Below the pieces are notes generated by a model. That model ran no database searches, was not told where the DNA came from, and saw nothing but the letters and a program-made list of their open reading frames with translations. The position numbers were made by a program, and so were the translations under genes. From Bacillus zhangzhouensis (GTDB taxonomy: Bacteria; Bacillota; Bacilli; Bacillales; Bacillaceae), in contig NZ_JOTP01000004.1 in assembly GCF_000715205.1 (NCBI RefSeq), positions 184,234 through 248,233 on the forward strand: 64,000 bases of DNA, written 5' to 3'. Shown one piece after another: positions 17,575-25,479 of the stretch. How positions within the stretch are numbered: the stretch's first letter is position 1; each line of letters begins with the position of its first letter.

Positions 17575-17799
17575 AAGCACTTCCTAAACGGAAGTGCTTC
17601 AGCGTGTAGACAAACCCTCGCATTCTGTGTAAGTCCTGCGTGCCGGTGCTCACGAATCTCAAATTCGCTCCGCTCCGGTACTCGTTCTTCCTAGACTGCA
17701 AAGGTTTTCTATCACACTGAAAAGAAGACAAAGGGCTAAAATAAAGATCATTTTAGCCCTTTGTCAACAATTTGAAGCACTTCCTTAAAGGAAGTGCTT
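17575..17799. repeat. Intergenic palindromic repeat cassette between mmgF and yocA
   Basis: The 225 bp between two convergent genes starts and ends with the same 25-bp palindrome (arms AAGCACTTCC and GGAAGTGCTT) at 17575-17599 and 17775-17799, exactly 200 bp apart. Only the right copy carries a T-run (plus strand) and looks like a functional terminator; the left copy may end yocA transcription. Between them is an unusual tract (17600-17715) and a second hairpin, GACAAAGGGCTAAAAT / ATTTTAGCCCTTTGTC, in the segment 17724-17776 that recurs at 43931-43979. No coding potential seen. Confidence 0.7.
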
Positions 17800-17803
17800 T
17801 TTT

Positions 17804-18466
17804 TTACGATGATGGTGTGGATGATGAAGCCAATTTCATCTTTTCTTCAACTGTTTTCGTTTTTTCTTTTACTTTTTCAGCATAAGTGAAATCACCGTAG
17901 CAATAAGGATAGCGGAAGTTATCTTTGTTGCCCCCACACGTATAAACTTCGGGGTTTCGTTTCACTTGCTTTTTGGAGTATTGCTTTGCCAATTTCTCGG
18001 AATGTTTTCCCCCGTTTTTTGCAACAAAATCAATATAGCCGATTCCCATGTTATAGCTTTGAATAATGGTTTCCAAATCAACGCCTTTTTTCTTCCCATG
18101 CTTGTACATGGTCGAAAAATGATGGACTCCTTGTCTAATGCTTTTCTGAGGGTCATTGATTTCATTTCGTTTCAAACCAAGAGATTCAGAGGATTGCATT
18201 GGATCTCCGCCTCTGCCTTTTGATTCTTGATACATCATACCGAGGATTAACGCGGTATATTGATCTAAATCTTGATCTCTTAACTCCGTTTCTACAAGCG
18301 GTTTGTAATCATCCAATCTCGACAAAACAATTGATTCCGTATCAATTGGCAGCTTTTTTAACTCCTTTTGATTAAAGGAAATGACAATGGCTGCTAATAC
18401 GAAAACAAACAGAAAAATCGTGAAACAGCCTGAAATGGCAAAACATCCTGTTTTTTTCTTTTTCAA
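17804..18466 (-). CDS. yocA: Lysozyme-like (Slt-type) cell-wall lytic protein YocA
   Basis: 220-residue membrane-anchored or secreted murein hydrolase. One N-terminal transmembrane/signal segment (residues about 10-31) is followed by a lysozyme-like (PF13702/Slt) domain with the catalytic-Glu context LGMMYQESKGRGGDPMQSSES and SYNMGIGYIDFV, the pattern also found in the N-terminal domain of CwlT. B. subtilis YocA (about 225 residues) sits at the same place next to yozB and czrA. The C-terminus is lysine- and serine-rich. It presumably cleaves glycan strands outside the membrane. ATG 18466 opens the Lys-rich signal start. Confidence 0.88.
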   Translation of the reverse strand: MKKKKTGCFAISGCFTIFLFVFVLAAIVISFNQKELKKLPIDTESIVLSRLDDYKPLVETELRDQDLDQYTALILGMMYQESKGRGGDPMQSSESLGLKRNEINDPQKSIRQGVHHFSTMYKHGKKKGVDLETIIQSYNMGIGYIDFVAKNGGKHSEKLAKQYSKKQVKRNPEVYTCGGNKDNFRYPYCYGDFTYAEKVKEKTKTVEEKMKLASSSTPSS

Positions 18467-18563
18467 GGTCAGTTCACCCCTGTTTTGCCCCGCTTTTAAA
18501 AGGGAAGTACAGCCTTTTTATTATGCCACATCCTGCACGGGATACCAAGTGAAAACCTTATGA

Positions 18564-19901
18564 TCAATCATACCCAAACGTAAATTCAGGTCTTGTTTTC
18601 AGCCTGTGGCAGAAATAAAGGAAACCGATAATGAGCCAGGCCATTCCAATGATTAATGCATTTGTATGAATGCTTGTTAACAGCCAAATACAAAAGGCCG
18701 TTCCGCAAAGAGGGATCATTGCATATCTCAATGTGTTCAGTACACCTCTTTGTTTATGTCTGACGAAATAGTACGCAAAAACAGACAAGTTCACAAAAGT
18801 GAATCCAATCAATGCGCCGAAGCTGATAAATGAATAAATGACTTCAAGCTCGCCAATAACTGCGGTTAAAGAGAAAACACCAATTAATAAAATATTAAAA
18901 ACAGGGGTTTTCAATGTCGGGTGAATATAACCGAAGAAACGCTTCGGTAACGATTGATCTCTTCCCATTGCATATAACAGCCTTGCTGCACTCGCGTGTG
19001 ACGATAAGGAAGAAGAGATGACAGCGACCATCGTGCCAGCTAAAAAGAACGAGTGGAGAAATGCGCCACCCACAAATTCCGCAATTTCAAGTGAGGCCGC
19101 ACCTGGATGCTTGAACTGCTGGAAATTTGGAAACACCTGCTGTAAAAAATATGAGGTGAGGGTAAACAGCACGCCTCCAATGGCGACCGTTAAGAAAATC
19201 GCAAGAGGGATTGTCTTTTTCGGCTGAATGGTTTCCTCAGACAAGGTCGAAATCGCATCAAACCCTAGAAAAGAAAAACATAAAATGGTCGCCCCTGAAA
19301 AAATAAGAGCCGGGTCTAAGCTCGCTGAATAAAAAGGCCGGGCTGAGAATAATTCTCCGCTGCCTGCGTTTTGTGTGAGTCCATAAATAATAAACCCAAC
19401 AAAGGTGGCGGCGACAATGACCTGAAAGGTAACAAATAGCGCCGTAATGTTGGCTGTAAGCCGAATACCGATTACATTGACAGTCGTTATGGCGATAGCA
19501 AGTATGATGATCCAAATGTAATGAGGTACATCAGGAAAGGCTGCGGTTAAATAAGCACTTCCGATTGCAAAATTCACCATAGGCAAAAATAAATAATCAA
19601 GCAAAAGCGTCCAGCCCACTAGGAAGCCGACGTGAGGATGAATACTTTTTTGCGCATATGTATAAGCAGATCCTGCTTTTGGAAAAGCCTTCACCATATT
19701 CCCATAGCTAAGCGCTGTCAATAGTAATGCTAGTAAAGTAAATATATAAGCTGCAGCTACGTGTCCTTTCGTCAGCTGAGCAACAATGCCGTATGAATCA
19801 AATACGACAAGTGGATCCATATAAGCAAGCCCGATCACAACAAGTGGAAAGACAGTCAGGCTGCGTTTTAGTCTTGGCTCTTCAGTCAATTTGCCTATCA
19901 T
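18564..19901 (-). CDS. APC-superfamily amino acid/polyamine permease
   Basis: 445-residue permease with about 12 transmembrane helices of the APC family, most like PuuP/PlaP-type putrescine and amino acid importers. Conserved features: GLAYMDPLVVFDSYGIV in helix 1, KAFPKAGSAYTYAQKSI (consensus APC motif), and FSFLGFDAISTLSEET in helix 6. Substrate cannot be fixed by eye. The ATG at 19901 is immediately next to AGAGGAG, which is poor spacing; TTG 19889 (four codons in, 12 bases from the AGGAG) is an alternative start. Transcribed away from czrA, with a shared upstream region of 175 bp. Confidence 0.85.
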   Translation of the reverse strand: MIGKLTEEPRLKRSLTVFPLVVIGLAYMDPLVVFDSYGIVAQLTKGHVAAAYIFTLLALLLTALSYGNMVKAFPKAGSAYTYAQKSIHPHVGFLVGWTLLLDYLFLPMVNFAIGSAYLTAAFPDVPHYIWIIILAIAITTVNVIGIRLTANITALFVTFQVIVAATFVGFIIYGLTQNAGSGELFSARPFYSASLDPALIFSGATILCFSFLGFDAISTLSEETIQPKKTIPLAIFLTVAIGGVLFTLTSYFLQQVFPNFQQFKHPGAASLEIAEFVGGAFLHSFFLAGTMVAVISSSLSSHASAARLLYAMGRDQSLPKRFFGYIHPTLKTPVFNILLIGVFSLTAVIGELEVIYSFISFGALIGFTFVNLSVFAYYFVRHKQRGVLNTLRYAMIPLCGTAFCIWLLTSIHTNALIIGMAWLIIGFLYFCHRLKTRPEFTFGYD

Positions 19902-20076
19902 CTCCTCTAAAAAAATGAATAAATAATGCTCATTTTAAAAAGAATGCTACCAAGTGTCAATGCTATTTGAATAAATCTTTTTTCTAAAGGTGTGTAAGCT
20001 TTGCACGCCGTACGATTTGGTATATGATGATACATAGAATAAGTCGTGATTTGACTGACAAGAAAGGTGAAGCGAA

Positions 20077-20406
20077 ATGAAGGAAGAACTGAATACAAAT
20101 CAAGAGCAGGAGCGGATGGAGCTGGACGAAGAAAGTCTATTTCTTGTCTCACAAACATTTAAAGCCTTATCGGACCCGACACGTATTCGTATCCTGCACC
20201 TGCTGTCTCAAGGTGAACACTCGGTAAATGATATCGCGGAAACACTGAATCTTATGCAATCAACCGTTTCTCATCAGCTGCGCTTTTTAAAAAACCTTCG
20301 TCTCGTGAAATCTAGACGAGCAGGGACCTCGATTTTCTACAGTCCTGAAGATCAGCATGTGATGGAAGTGCTTGAACAAATGATTCACCATGCACAGCAT
20401 GATTGA
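20077..20406 (+). CDS. czrA: Zn/Co-responsive ArsR-family repressor CzrA
   Basis: 109-residue winged-helix ArsR/SmtB repressor. The DNA-binding region is [18 protein letters not shown]...[15 protein letters not shown]. All four alpha5-site metal ligands of CzrA are present with exact spacing: Asp92, His94, His105 and His108 (S. aureus D84/H86/H97/H100). Metal binding releases DNA and derepresses efflux genes (in B. subtilis cadA and czcD-trkA), none of which is adjacent here, so it acts in trans. ATG follows GAAAGGTG. Followed by a bidirectional terminator. Genomic position next to yocA matches B. subtilis. Confidence 0.93.
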   Translation: MKEELNTNQEQERMELDEESLFLVSQTFKALSDPTRIRILHLLSQGEHSVNDIAETLNLMQSTVSHQLRFLKNLRLVKSRRAGTSIFYSPEDQHVMEVLEQMIHHAQHD

Positions 20407-20407
20407 T

Positions 20408-20442
20408 AAAAAACCTTCCTACTTTCATATAGGAAGGTTTTT
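20408..20442. terminator. Bidirectional terminator between czrA and yobW-position gene
   Basis: Arms AAAAAACCTTCCTA / TAGGAAGGTTTTT; both strands end in a T-run. Confidence 0.9.
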
Positions 20443-20965
20443 ATGCATGATGCACATGAGTTGATCTTTTATTTGCTTTCATCATGTGATAAGAAAAAAC
20501 AATATAGTAAGCAGCAAGCAGAAAAAAGCTGAGCATGGTCAAGGCATCGTCGCTCACTATATGCTGATACAATTCAATGACATCGATCTTCGTCATAGAG
20601 TGTTTTGTCAGCTCAACCAATTTAAAGGCAAATCTAGATAAAAACAAACATAAAATGAAGCTTTCAATCCATTTACTCGTTTTGACATAAAGCCGGCCAT
20701 TTTCTTCTTTCTTGCGAATCGTCTGATAGGCGTGAACGGCCAGACTGCTACCGAAGATCATGCCTATGGCGGCATAGATGAAAATACTGTGATTTTGCCA
20801 TCCTTCTGATAGGAGAATAAGGGCAGTGAAACCAAATACATACATTCTCATCAAAAGACTTACTGGGCGCACAAGCTGATAGCGTCTCATTCGATTCATT
20901 CGAATGATCATGCAGATCAATATGATGATCCCAATCATGAACAACTGCCACACGTTATGTGTCAT
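20441..20965 (-). CDS. yobW: Integral membrane protein in yobW position, CcdC/DUF1453-like
   Basis: 174-residue membrane protein with about five transmembrane helices and a His-rich C-terminus (STHVHHA). The segments FGSSLAVHAYQTIRKKEENG and LYVKTSKWIESFILCLF resemble the conserved Gly-x3-Gly...Tyr-x-Lys part of the DUF1453/CcdC family. In B. subtilis the gene between czrA and yobV is the sporulation (SigK-dependent) membrane protein gene yobW, so I use that symbol on position and size, not on recognised sequence identity. ATG follows AGGAGGAGG about 8 bases upstream. Function unknown. Confidence 0.65.
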   Translation of the reverse strand: MTHNVWQLFMIGIIILICMIIRMNRMRRYQLVRPVSLLMRMYVFGFTALILLSEGWQNHSIFIYAAIGMIFGSSLAVHAYQTIRKKEENGRLYVKTSKWIESFILCLFLSRFAFKLVELTKHSMTKIDVIELYQHIVSDDALTMLSFFLLAAYYIVFSYHMMKANKRSTHVHHA

Positions 20966-21083
20966 GATGCAACCTCCTCCTGCACGTGCAGGGATGTAAA
21001 CGAATGCTGGCTGTTACTTATCTTTACCATTCTTTCTTTTTTTATCAAATCAAAACCTACATTTATGAAAAAGAGGAAAAGTC

Positions 21084-22016
21084 ATGAAAATTGATCGCAT
21101 TTTATCTATTGTGATGCTGCTCATTAGCAAGAAGCAAGTTCAAGCGAAAGAGCTCGCTGAACTTCATGAAGTGAGCGTGAGGACCATTTATCGTGATATT
21201 GATACCATCAATCAAGCCGGGATTCCTATTGTGACAACGCAAGGAGCAGGCGGAGGCATTTCACTTGTTGACGACTATCGTTTAGAGAAAAAATTATTCA
21301 CCGATGATGACATTGAGCTCATTTTAACAGCCCTTGAAAGCATGACGAGTGCATACAGCTTTAAAGAAAGTGAGCATGTACTGAAAAAAATCAAATCTCT
21401 GATTCCGTCTCAAACAGATGAAAACGAAAAACAGCACCATATCTTCATTGATTTAAGCTCCTGGGGAAAAGACAGCCAGGCAGAGAAGAAGCTCCAGCTG
21501 ATTCATACAGCTGCCTCAGAGCACCAATATATTCAGCTTACCTATCGCAATGCGAAAGGAGAAACACTTCCTCGGAAAGTGGAGCCTTATACGCTCGTCT
21601 TAAAAGGAAGGCATTGGTATTTGTATGCGTTTTGTTGTGTGAAAAAAGCCTTTCGTCTGTTCAAACTCACAAGAATGACAGACCTCATCACCATTTCAGG
21701 ATTTTTCCAACCGAAAAGGATCAAAAACGAAGAGAAGCCTTGGAATGACTCTTGGCACGAAGAACCTTCAGTCAGCACACTGATGCTAAGGTTAACTGAA
21801 GCATCAGTTGGCAGAGTGAAGGAGTGGGTGGATGAGAACGAATTAATCGTATGTTCAGACGGAACCTATCTTGCAACAATCAGCCTGCCTCAAGATGATT
21901 GGTTATATAGTTTCCTATTCCATTTAGGACCAGATGTCGACATTATCTCCCCGCAGCATGTTCAGAAAGCATTTGATCTCCAGTTGAAACAATTTCTCAA
22001 AAGAAAAGGAACTTGA
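21084..22016 (+). CDS. yobV: YafY-type HTH/WYL-domain transcriptional regulator
   Basis: 310-residue regulator: HTH_11 domain at residues 1-60 (VQAKELAELHEVSVRTIYRDIDTINQAG), wing with TTQGAGGGISLVDDYR, then a WYL ligand-binding domain (about 140-215) containing KVEPYTLVLKGRHWYLYAFC, and a C-terminal extension. WYL proteins sense nucleotides or other small ligands and commonly control adjacent genes. Followed 53 bases later by yobU; the pair is conserved in B. subtilis (yobU-yobV). ATG behind AGAGGAAAAG. Target not known. Confidence 0.9.
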   Translation: MKIDRILSIVMLLISKKQVQAKELAELHEVSVRTIYRDIDTINQAGIPIVTTQGAGGGISLVDDYRLEKKLFTDDDIELILTALESMTSAYSFKESEHVLKKIKSLIPSQTDENEKQHHIFIDLSSWGKDSQAEKKLQLIHTAASEHQYIQLTYRNAKGETLPRKVEPYTLVLKGRHWYLYAFCCVKKAFRLFKLTRMTDLITISGFFQPKRIKNEEKPWNDSWHEEPSVSTLMLRLTEASVGRVKEWVDENELIVCSDGTYLATISLPQDDWLYSFLFHLGPDVDIISPQHVQKAFDLQLKQFLKRKGT

Positions 22017-22069
22017 CACAGTGTTGTCAGGTTTCTTTTTATATGATGGAAAAAAGGAGATGAGAATGT

Positions 22070-22543
22070 ATGTACGATATCGTGACATTAGAGAAATATT
22101 TGATCAAAGGCTTATCTGTTCGAACAACGAACGAAATGGAGCTGACAAAAGAGCGGAAGATTGCACCTCTTTGGCAGCAATTCTTTGCGCAGCAGCTTCA
22201 TGGCGGGCAAGCCCCAGTCATAGGGCTGTATTCAGATTATGAAACAGATGAAAATGGCTCTTATTTATTCACAGCGGGACACTTTGTGGATCAGCATCTA
22301 GAACATGTAAAAGAAATTCCCCCGTCCACGTACGCAAGATTTCGAACGAGAAAGGGACCGATTGAAGAAGTTGTGCTTGAAACATGGCAGCAGATTTGGA
22401 ATTGGGATCAGCGCTATTTTCGCACATATACAGGGGATTTTGAATGGTACGATGAAAGGTCTATTGATCCAAAAGAAGCGCAAATCGATATTTATATTGC
22501 GGTCGATGAAAAAATAGTTGCTAAAACTAATAGCATTAGTTAA
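22070..22543 (+). CDS. yobU: GyrI-like / effector-binding-domain protein YobU
   Basis: 157-residue protein consisting of a GyrI-like (AraC effector-binding, SOUL-type) domain: IKGLSVRTTNEMELTKERKIAPLWQQFF, PVIGLYSDYETDENGSYLFTAG and the final AQIDIYIAVDEK strand. Such stand-alone domains bind small hydrophobic ligands. There is no DNA-binding domain, so it probably works with the WYL regulator upstream or as a ligand scavenger or hydrolase. ATG 22070 lies 10 bases after AAGGAG. The last codons (22518-22543) double as the promoter of yobT. Confidence 0.88.
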   Translation: MYDIVTLEKYLIKGLSVRTTNEMELTKERKIAPLWQQFFAQQLHGGQAPVIGLYSDYETDENGSYLFTAGHFVDQHLEHVKEIPPSTYARFRTRKGPIEEVVLETWQQIWNWDQRYFRTYTGDFEWYDERSIDPKEAQIDIYIAVDEKIVAKTNSIS

Positions 22544-22567
22544 TATAAAACTAACGATATTAGTTTT
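22518..22567 (+). promoter_or_regulatory. yobTS promoter with two palindromic operators
   Basis: SigA promoter TTGCTA (22518-22523), 17-bp spacer, TAATAT (22541-22546). Two 17-bp palindromes AACTAAY-N3-ATTAGTT lie at 22525-22541 (filling the spacer) and 22549-22565 (over +1), centres 24 bp apart. They fit binding of two TetR dimers; the downstream TetR gene yobS is the obvious ligand-controlled repressor. The promoter lies inside the end of yobU. Confidence 0.75.
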
Positions 22568-22577
22568 AGGAGGACAC

Positions 22578-23300
22578 ATGATGAGATTGACAACTTTTGA
22601 TCGCCTTCACCAGCTCACATTGATGCCGCGTCTATTTCCGGTAAATTGCTATGTATTTGAGGAAGAGAATGGACTGATATTAATTGATGCTGCTTTAAAA
22701 ATGGCAGCAAGCTCGATCATTGAATTTGCGCACAAAAAAGACAAGCCAATCAACAAGATTATTCTCACTCATAGTCATATGGATCATATCGGTGCATTAG
22801 ATGAAGTGAAAAAGGCTTTTCCAGAGGCAGTCGTTTATTTATCAAAACGCGATGCCCTCCTTTTTGAAGGTGATTTTTCCTTGCTTCCTGGTGAACCTCA
22901 GCAAAAAATTAAAGGCAGTTTTTCAAAAGACATTCACACAAAACCAGATGTGCTTGTCGAAGAAGGGGACGAGATTGGGTCACTTAAAGTCATCGCAACA
23001 CCAGGACATACACCTGGAAGCATTTCTTTATACGATGAAAGGTCAGAGGTTGTCATTGCAGGAGATGCACTTGTGACAAAAGGCGGTTTATTCGTAACGG
23101 GTGAGTTTCGCTTAACCTTCCCGTTCCCGGCTTTTGCCACTTGGGATGCAGAAACAGCACTCAAAAGTGCCGGAAAATTGCTGGCAATTCCCTTATCCTG
23201 TCTTGCAGTAGGACATGGTGATCTTATCATGAAACCTCATGCAAAGCTTCAAGCTGCCATTACAAAAAGGCAGCATCAGTTAAAGAAAGGGAGGCAGTAA
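22578..23300 (+). CDS. yobT: Metallo-beta-lactamase-fold hydrolase YobT
   Basis: About 240-residue MBL-fold hydrolase. The metal-binding signature is THSHMDHIGALDE (HxHxDH), with further ligands in ATPGHTPGSISLY and VIAGDALVT, and a last His in AVGHGDLI; two metals are expected. Substrate unknown. AGGAGG (22568-22573) precedes ATG 22578 and ATG 22581; 22581 has the better spacing. The longer frame from 22518 runs through the promoter and is rejected. Only 3 bases separate it from the TetR gene yobS, so the two form an operon that is probably autoregulated. Confidence 0.9.
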   Translation: MMRLTTFDRLHQLTLMPRLFPVNCYVFEEENGLILIDAALKMAASSIIEFAHKKDKPINKIILTHSHMDHIGALDEVKKAFPEAVVYLSKRDALLFEGDFSLLPGEPQQKIKGSFSKDIHTKPDVLVEEGDEIGSLKVIATPGHTPGSISLYDERSEVVIAGDALVTKGGLFVTGEFRLTFPFPAFATWDAETALKSAGKLLAIPLSCLAVGHGDLIMKPHAKLQAAITKRQHQLKKGRQ

Positions 23301-23303
23301 ATC

Positions 23304-23876
23304 GTGTCTCCAAGAATGGGTATCACGCAAGAAAAGATCATGGATACAGCTGCTGAATTTGTTGATGAAGAGGGATTTTCCGCTTTGACAATTGCTACAT
23401 TGTCTAAGCGGCTGAACATCAGACCACCCTCCCTTTATAATCATGTATCCGGTCTTCATGAGATTCAGGCGGCTCTCTCAGTTAGAGGGCTGTCAATGCT
23501 TTGTGAAAAAGGAATTCAGGTAACGGAAGGGCTAGAAAAAGAAGCCGCTGTTTTAGCCTTTGCAAGACAATATGTTCAATTTGTCCGTGAACATCCAGGT
23601 CTTTATGAAGCCGCCTTTTCACAGATGAATGAAAAAGAAGTGAGTGTTGCTGCCGAGCGCCTTACTGAGTTTGTCCAATCCATCATGTCACGATTTGGTG
23701 TAAAAGAAGATGAAATGACGCATGTAGTAAGAGGGCTCAGAAGCTTACTGCACGGCTTTGGAGACATTTCAAATAAAAAGGGATTTCAACGAAAAGAACA
23801 GCTTGAAGATAGTGTGAGCTATGCGGTCCGTCTTTATATCGCAGGCGTACAGCAAAAAGAAGATCTGTCTCATTGA
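23304..23876 (+). CDS. yobS: TetR-family regulator YobS
   Basis: 190-residue TetR-family repressor with N-terminal HTH (IMDTAAEFVDEEGFSALTIATLSKRLNIRPPSLYNHV, residues 12-47) and a TetR_C/WHG-type ligand domain. GTG start at 23304 behind AAAGGGAGG. Co-transcribed with the MBL hydrolase yobT, and the double palindrome AACTAAY-N3-ATTAGTT upstream of yobT is its likely operator (inference). The inducer is unknown; a ligand degraded by YobT is plausible. The terminator stem overlaps its last codons. Confidence 0.9.
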   Translation: MSPRMGITQEKIMDTAAEFVDEEGFSALTIATLSKRLNIRPPSLYNHVSGLHEIQAALSVRGLSMLCEKGIQVTEGLEKEAAVLAFARQYVQFVREHPGLYEAAFSQMNEKEVSVAAERLTEFVQSIMSRFGVKEDEMTHVVRGLRSLLHGFGDISNKKGFQRKEQLEDSVSYAVRLYIAGVQQKEDLSH

Positions 23877-23889
23877 CAGGTCTTTTTTT
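23861..23889 (+). terminator. Terminator after yobS
   Basis: Arms AGATCTGTC / GACAGGTCT with a 5-base loop, followed by seven T; overlaps the yobS stop codon. Confidence 0.9.
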
Positions 23890-23963
23890 ATATAGTGAAC
23901 GGATATCATGAAGGGGATGGCAATGTGGAGACCAAATTCTTTTGACAGAAAACCAATAAAGAT

Positions 23964-24014
23964 TTGACAGTTTTGTGAAACATGGTATGCTTATTATGTG
24001 AAATAATTCACATA
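23964..24014 (+). promoter_or_regulatory. yndG promoter with Rex-like palindrome
   Basis: TTGACA (23964-23969), 16-bp spacer, TATGCT (23986-23991). A perfect 20-bp palindrome (arms TATGTGAA and TTCACATA, centre ATAA; 23995-24014) covers the start site. Its core TGTGAA-N4-TTCACA equals the inner Rex operator consensus TTGTGAA-N4-TTCACAA and also fits TGTGA-N6-TCACA of CRP/FNR proteins. Placement over +1 suggests repression. Confidence 0.65.
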
Positions 24015-24029
24015 GGGGAGTAGAGGCAG

Positions 24030-24911
24030 ATGAAAAGAAAGCCTGTTTATGTGGAAACAACCATTCATGCACCTATAGAGAAAGTATGGGAATATACGCA
24101 AAATCCAAAGCTTCATGAACAGTGGGATTTGCGATTTTCAACCATTTCATTAAATGAAACTAGAGATGAACAGCCTCAAACTTTCTTGTATGAAAAACAT
24201 CTTGGATTCGGTATAAGTGTGACAGGGACAGGAGCGTATCGAACAAGAGTGATGGATGAGCGTGATAAAAGAGCGTCCTCGCTCAAATTCAAATCGTCAC
24301 ATCCTTTATCTTTCATTAAAGAAGGTGGCGGCTATTGGAAGTACATGAAAACGAACGATCACATTGTGTTTCAAACTCAATTTGATTATGAAACGAAAGA
24401 AGGAAAAGGGTGGAAATGGGCAGATCGATTTTTTTTTCGGCCGATGATAGGCTTTATGACAGCCTTTAGTTTTGGGGCATTAAAGACGTGGCTTGAAAAG
24501 GAAACACATCCCCGTTTGCTGCTAGAGAGAACACTTGCTCATTACGGGATTTGTTTGCTGTTTGCTATCGTCTGGTTATGCCAAGCGATCATTCCTTTTT
24601 CACATTCTGCTTTTGATCATAGCACCGGGTTTCGTTTGTTTTATGCCCTTTTAGGCGTATTATGGCTGATTCCTAAGCTACCAAAGAAATATCTCTTCAT
24701 TTTGCAAAGCATTTTTCTGCTTATGATGCTTTGTATAGGAATCCTATCCCCAGAAACGACCCTTCATGAGCCGCTTGTGGTGAGTGCATTTTTCATTTTG
24801 TCGATTGCAGGAATGATTAATTTAAAAGATTGTGTAGATGTGTTTTCGATCAAACGAAAAAGGGGAGGTAGACATGGTCGTTCATCATCACCAAGTAAAG
24901 GATTACGATAA
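24030..24911 (+). CDS. yndG: SRPBCC-domain membrane protein, YndG-like
   Basis: 293-residue protein. Residues 1-145 form an SRPBCC/polyketide-cyclase-type lipid-binding domain (VETTIHAPIEKVWEYTQNPKLHEQWDLRF opening), followed by a short amphipathic stretch and four predicted transmembrane helices (about 170-280) resembling a DoxX-like domain. I place it as YndG because the three-gene order SRPBCC/DoxX - DUF4166 - long membrane protein corresponds to B. subtilis yndG-yndH-yndJ. Function not established. ATG follows AGGGGAGTAGAGG; the end overlaps the next gene by 38 bases, so the three genes are translationally linked. Confidence 0.75.
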   Translation: MKRKPVYVETTIHAPIEKVWEYTQNPKLHEQWDLRFSTISLNETRDEQPQTFLYEKHLGFGISVTGTGAYRTRVMDERDKRASSLKFKSSHPLSFIKEGGGYWKYMKTNDHIVFQTQFDYETKEGKGWKWADRFFFRPMIGFMTAFSFGALKTWLEKETHPRLLLERTLAHYGICLLFAIVWLCQAIIPFSHSAFDHSTGFRLFYALLGVLWLIPKLPKKYLFILQSIFLLMMLCIGILSPETTLHEPLVVSAFFILSIAGMINLKDCVDVFSIKRKRGGRHGRSSSPSKGLR

Positions 24912-25479
24912 GCTGCATCCGAAATTAAAAGAGCGGTACAACCGCGCGTTTACTGCCGAAGGGATTATGGATGAAATAGGCGGCGGGACGAAGCTCATCC
25001 GATTTTTATTCAGAATAGGTCCATTGTTTCGCTGTTTTTTCCCTGAGAGAGGGAAAAACATTCCCTTTCGAATTGTGAACGAACCCTTTATGACAAGAAA
25101 GGGAGAGGAAGGCATGCACTGGTTTCGTACGTTCTATTTCTCTGAGAAGGAAAGACATTTTGATGCAGATATGATCATTGATCAGAAGAGTCATAAAGTA
25201 CTAGACTACTTTGGAAAACCAAGACTTCTGATGTCAGAGCTTCATTTTACAGTAACGGAAAATGGATGTCTGCACATTCAATCCGGTAAGCAAAAGTTTT
25301 TGATGTTACGACGGGAGTGGCCGCTGCCTTCGTGGCTTTATGGTGTGTCAGATGTAACGGAAAGCTACGACGAACATGCAGGTGAGTATACAATTGATGT
25401 GCATGTGAAAAATCGCCTTTTTGGAACTCTTTTTACTTATAAAGGCCGGTTTACTGAAAGGGTGTCTCATGATGAATAA
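24874..25479 (+). CDS. yndH: DUF4166 protein, YndH-like
   Basis: 201-residue soluble protein of the DUF4166 family: LHPKLKERYNRAFTAEG, GMHWFRTFYFSEKERHFDADM and the ...GTLFTYKGRFTE C-terminus are typical. Start ATG 24874 behind AGGGGAGG, inside the end of yndG (38-base overlap); its own stop TAA overlaps the start of yndJ. DUF4166 often occurs with oxidoreductases or DoxX/SRPBCC membrane proteins, consistent with a lipid- or redox-related membrane complex (inference). Symbol by analogy with B. subtilis yndGHJ. Confidence 0.78.
   Translation: MVVHHHQVKDYDKLHPKLKERYNRAFTAEGIMDEIGGGTKLIRFLFRIGPLFRCFFPERGKNIPFRIVNEPFMTRKGEEGMHWFRTFYFSEKERHFDADMIIDQKSHKVLDYFGKPRLLMSELHFTVTENGCLHIQSGKQKFLMLRREWPLPSWLYGVSDVTESYDEHAGEYTIDVHVKNRLFGTLFTYKGRFTERVSHDE

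Noticed and set aside
22021..22242. 73-residue plus-strand ORF starting inside the yobV-yobU gap
   Set aside because: It overlaps yobU in another frame and shows no domain.
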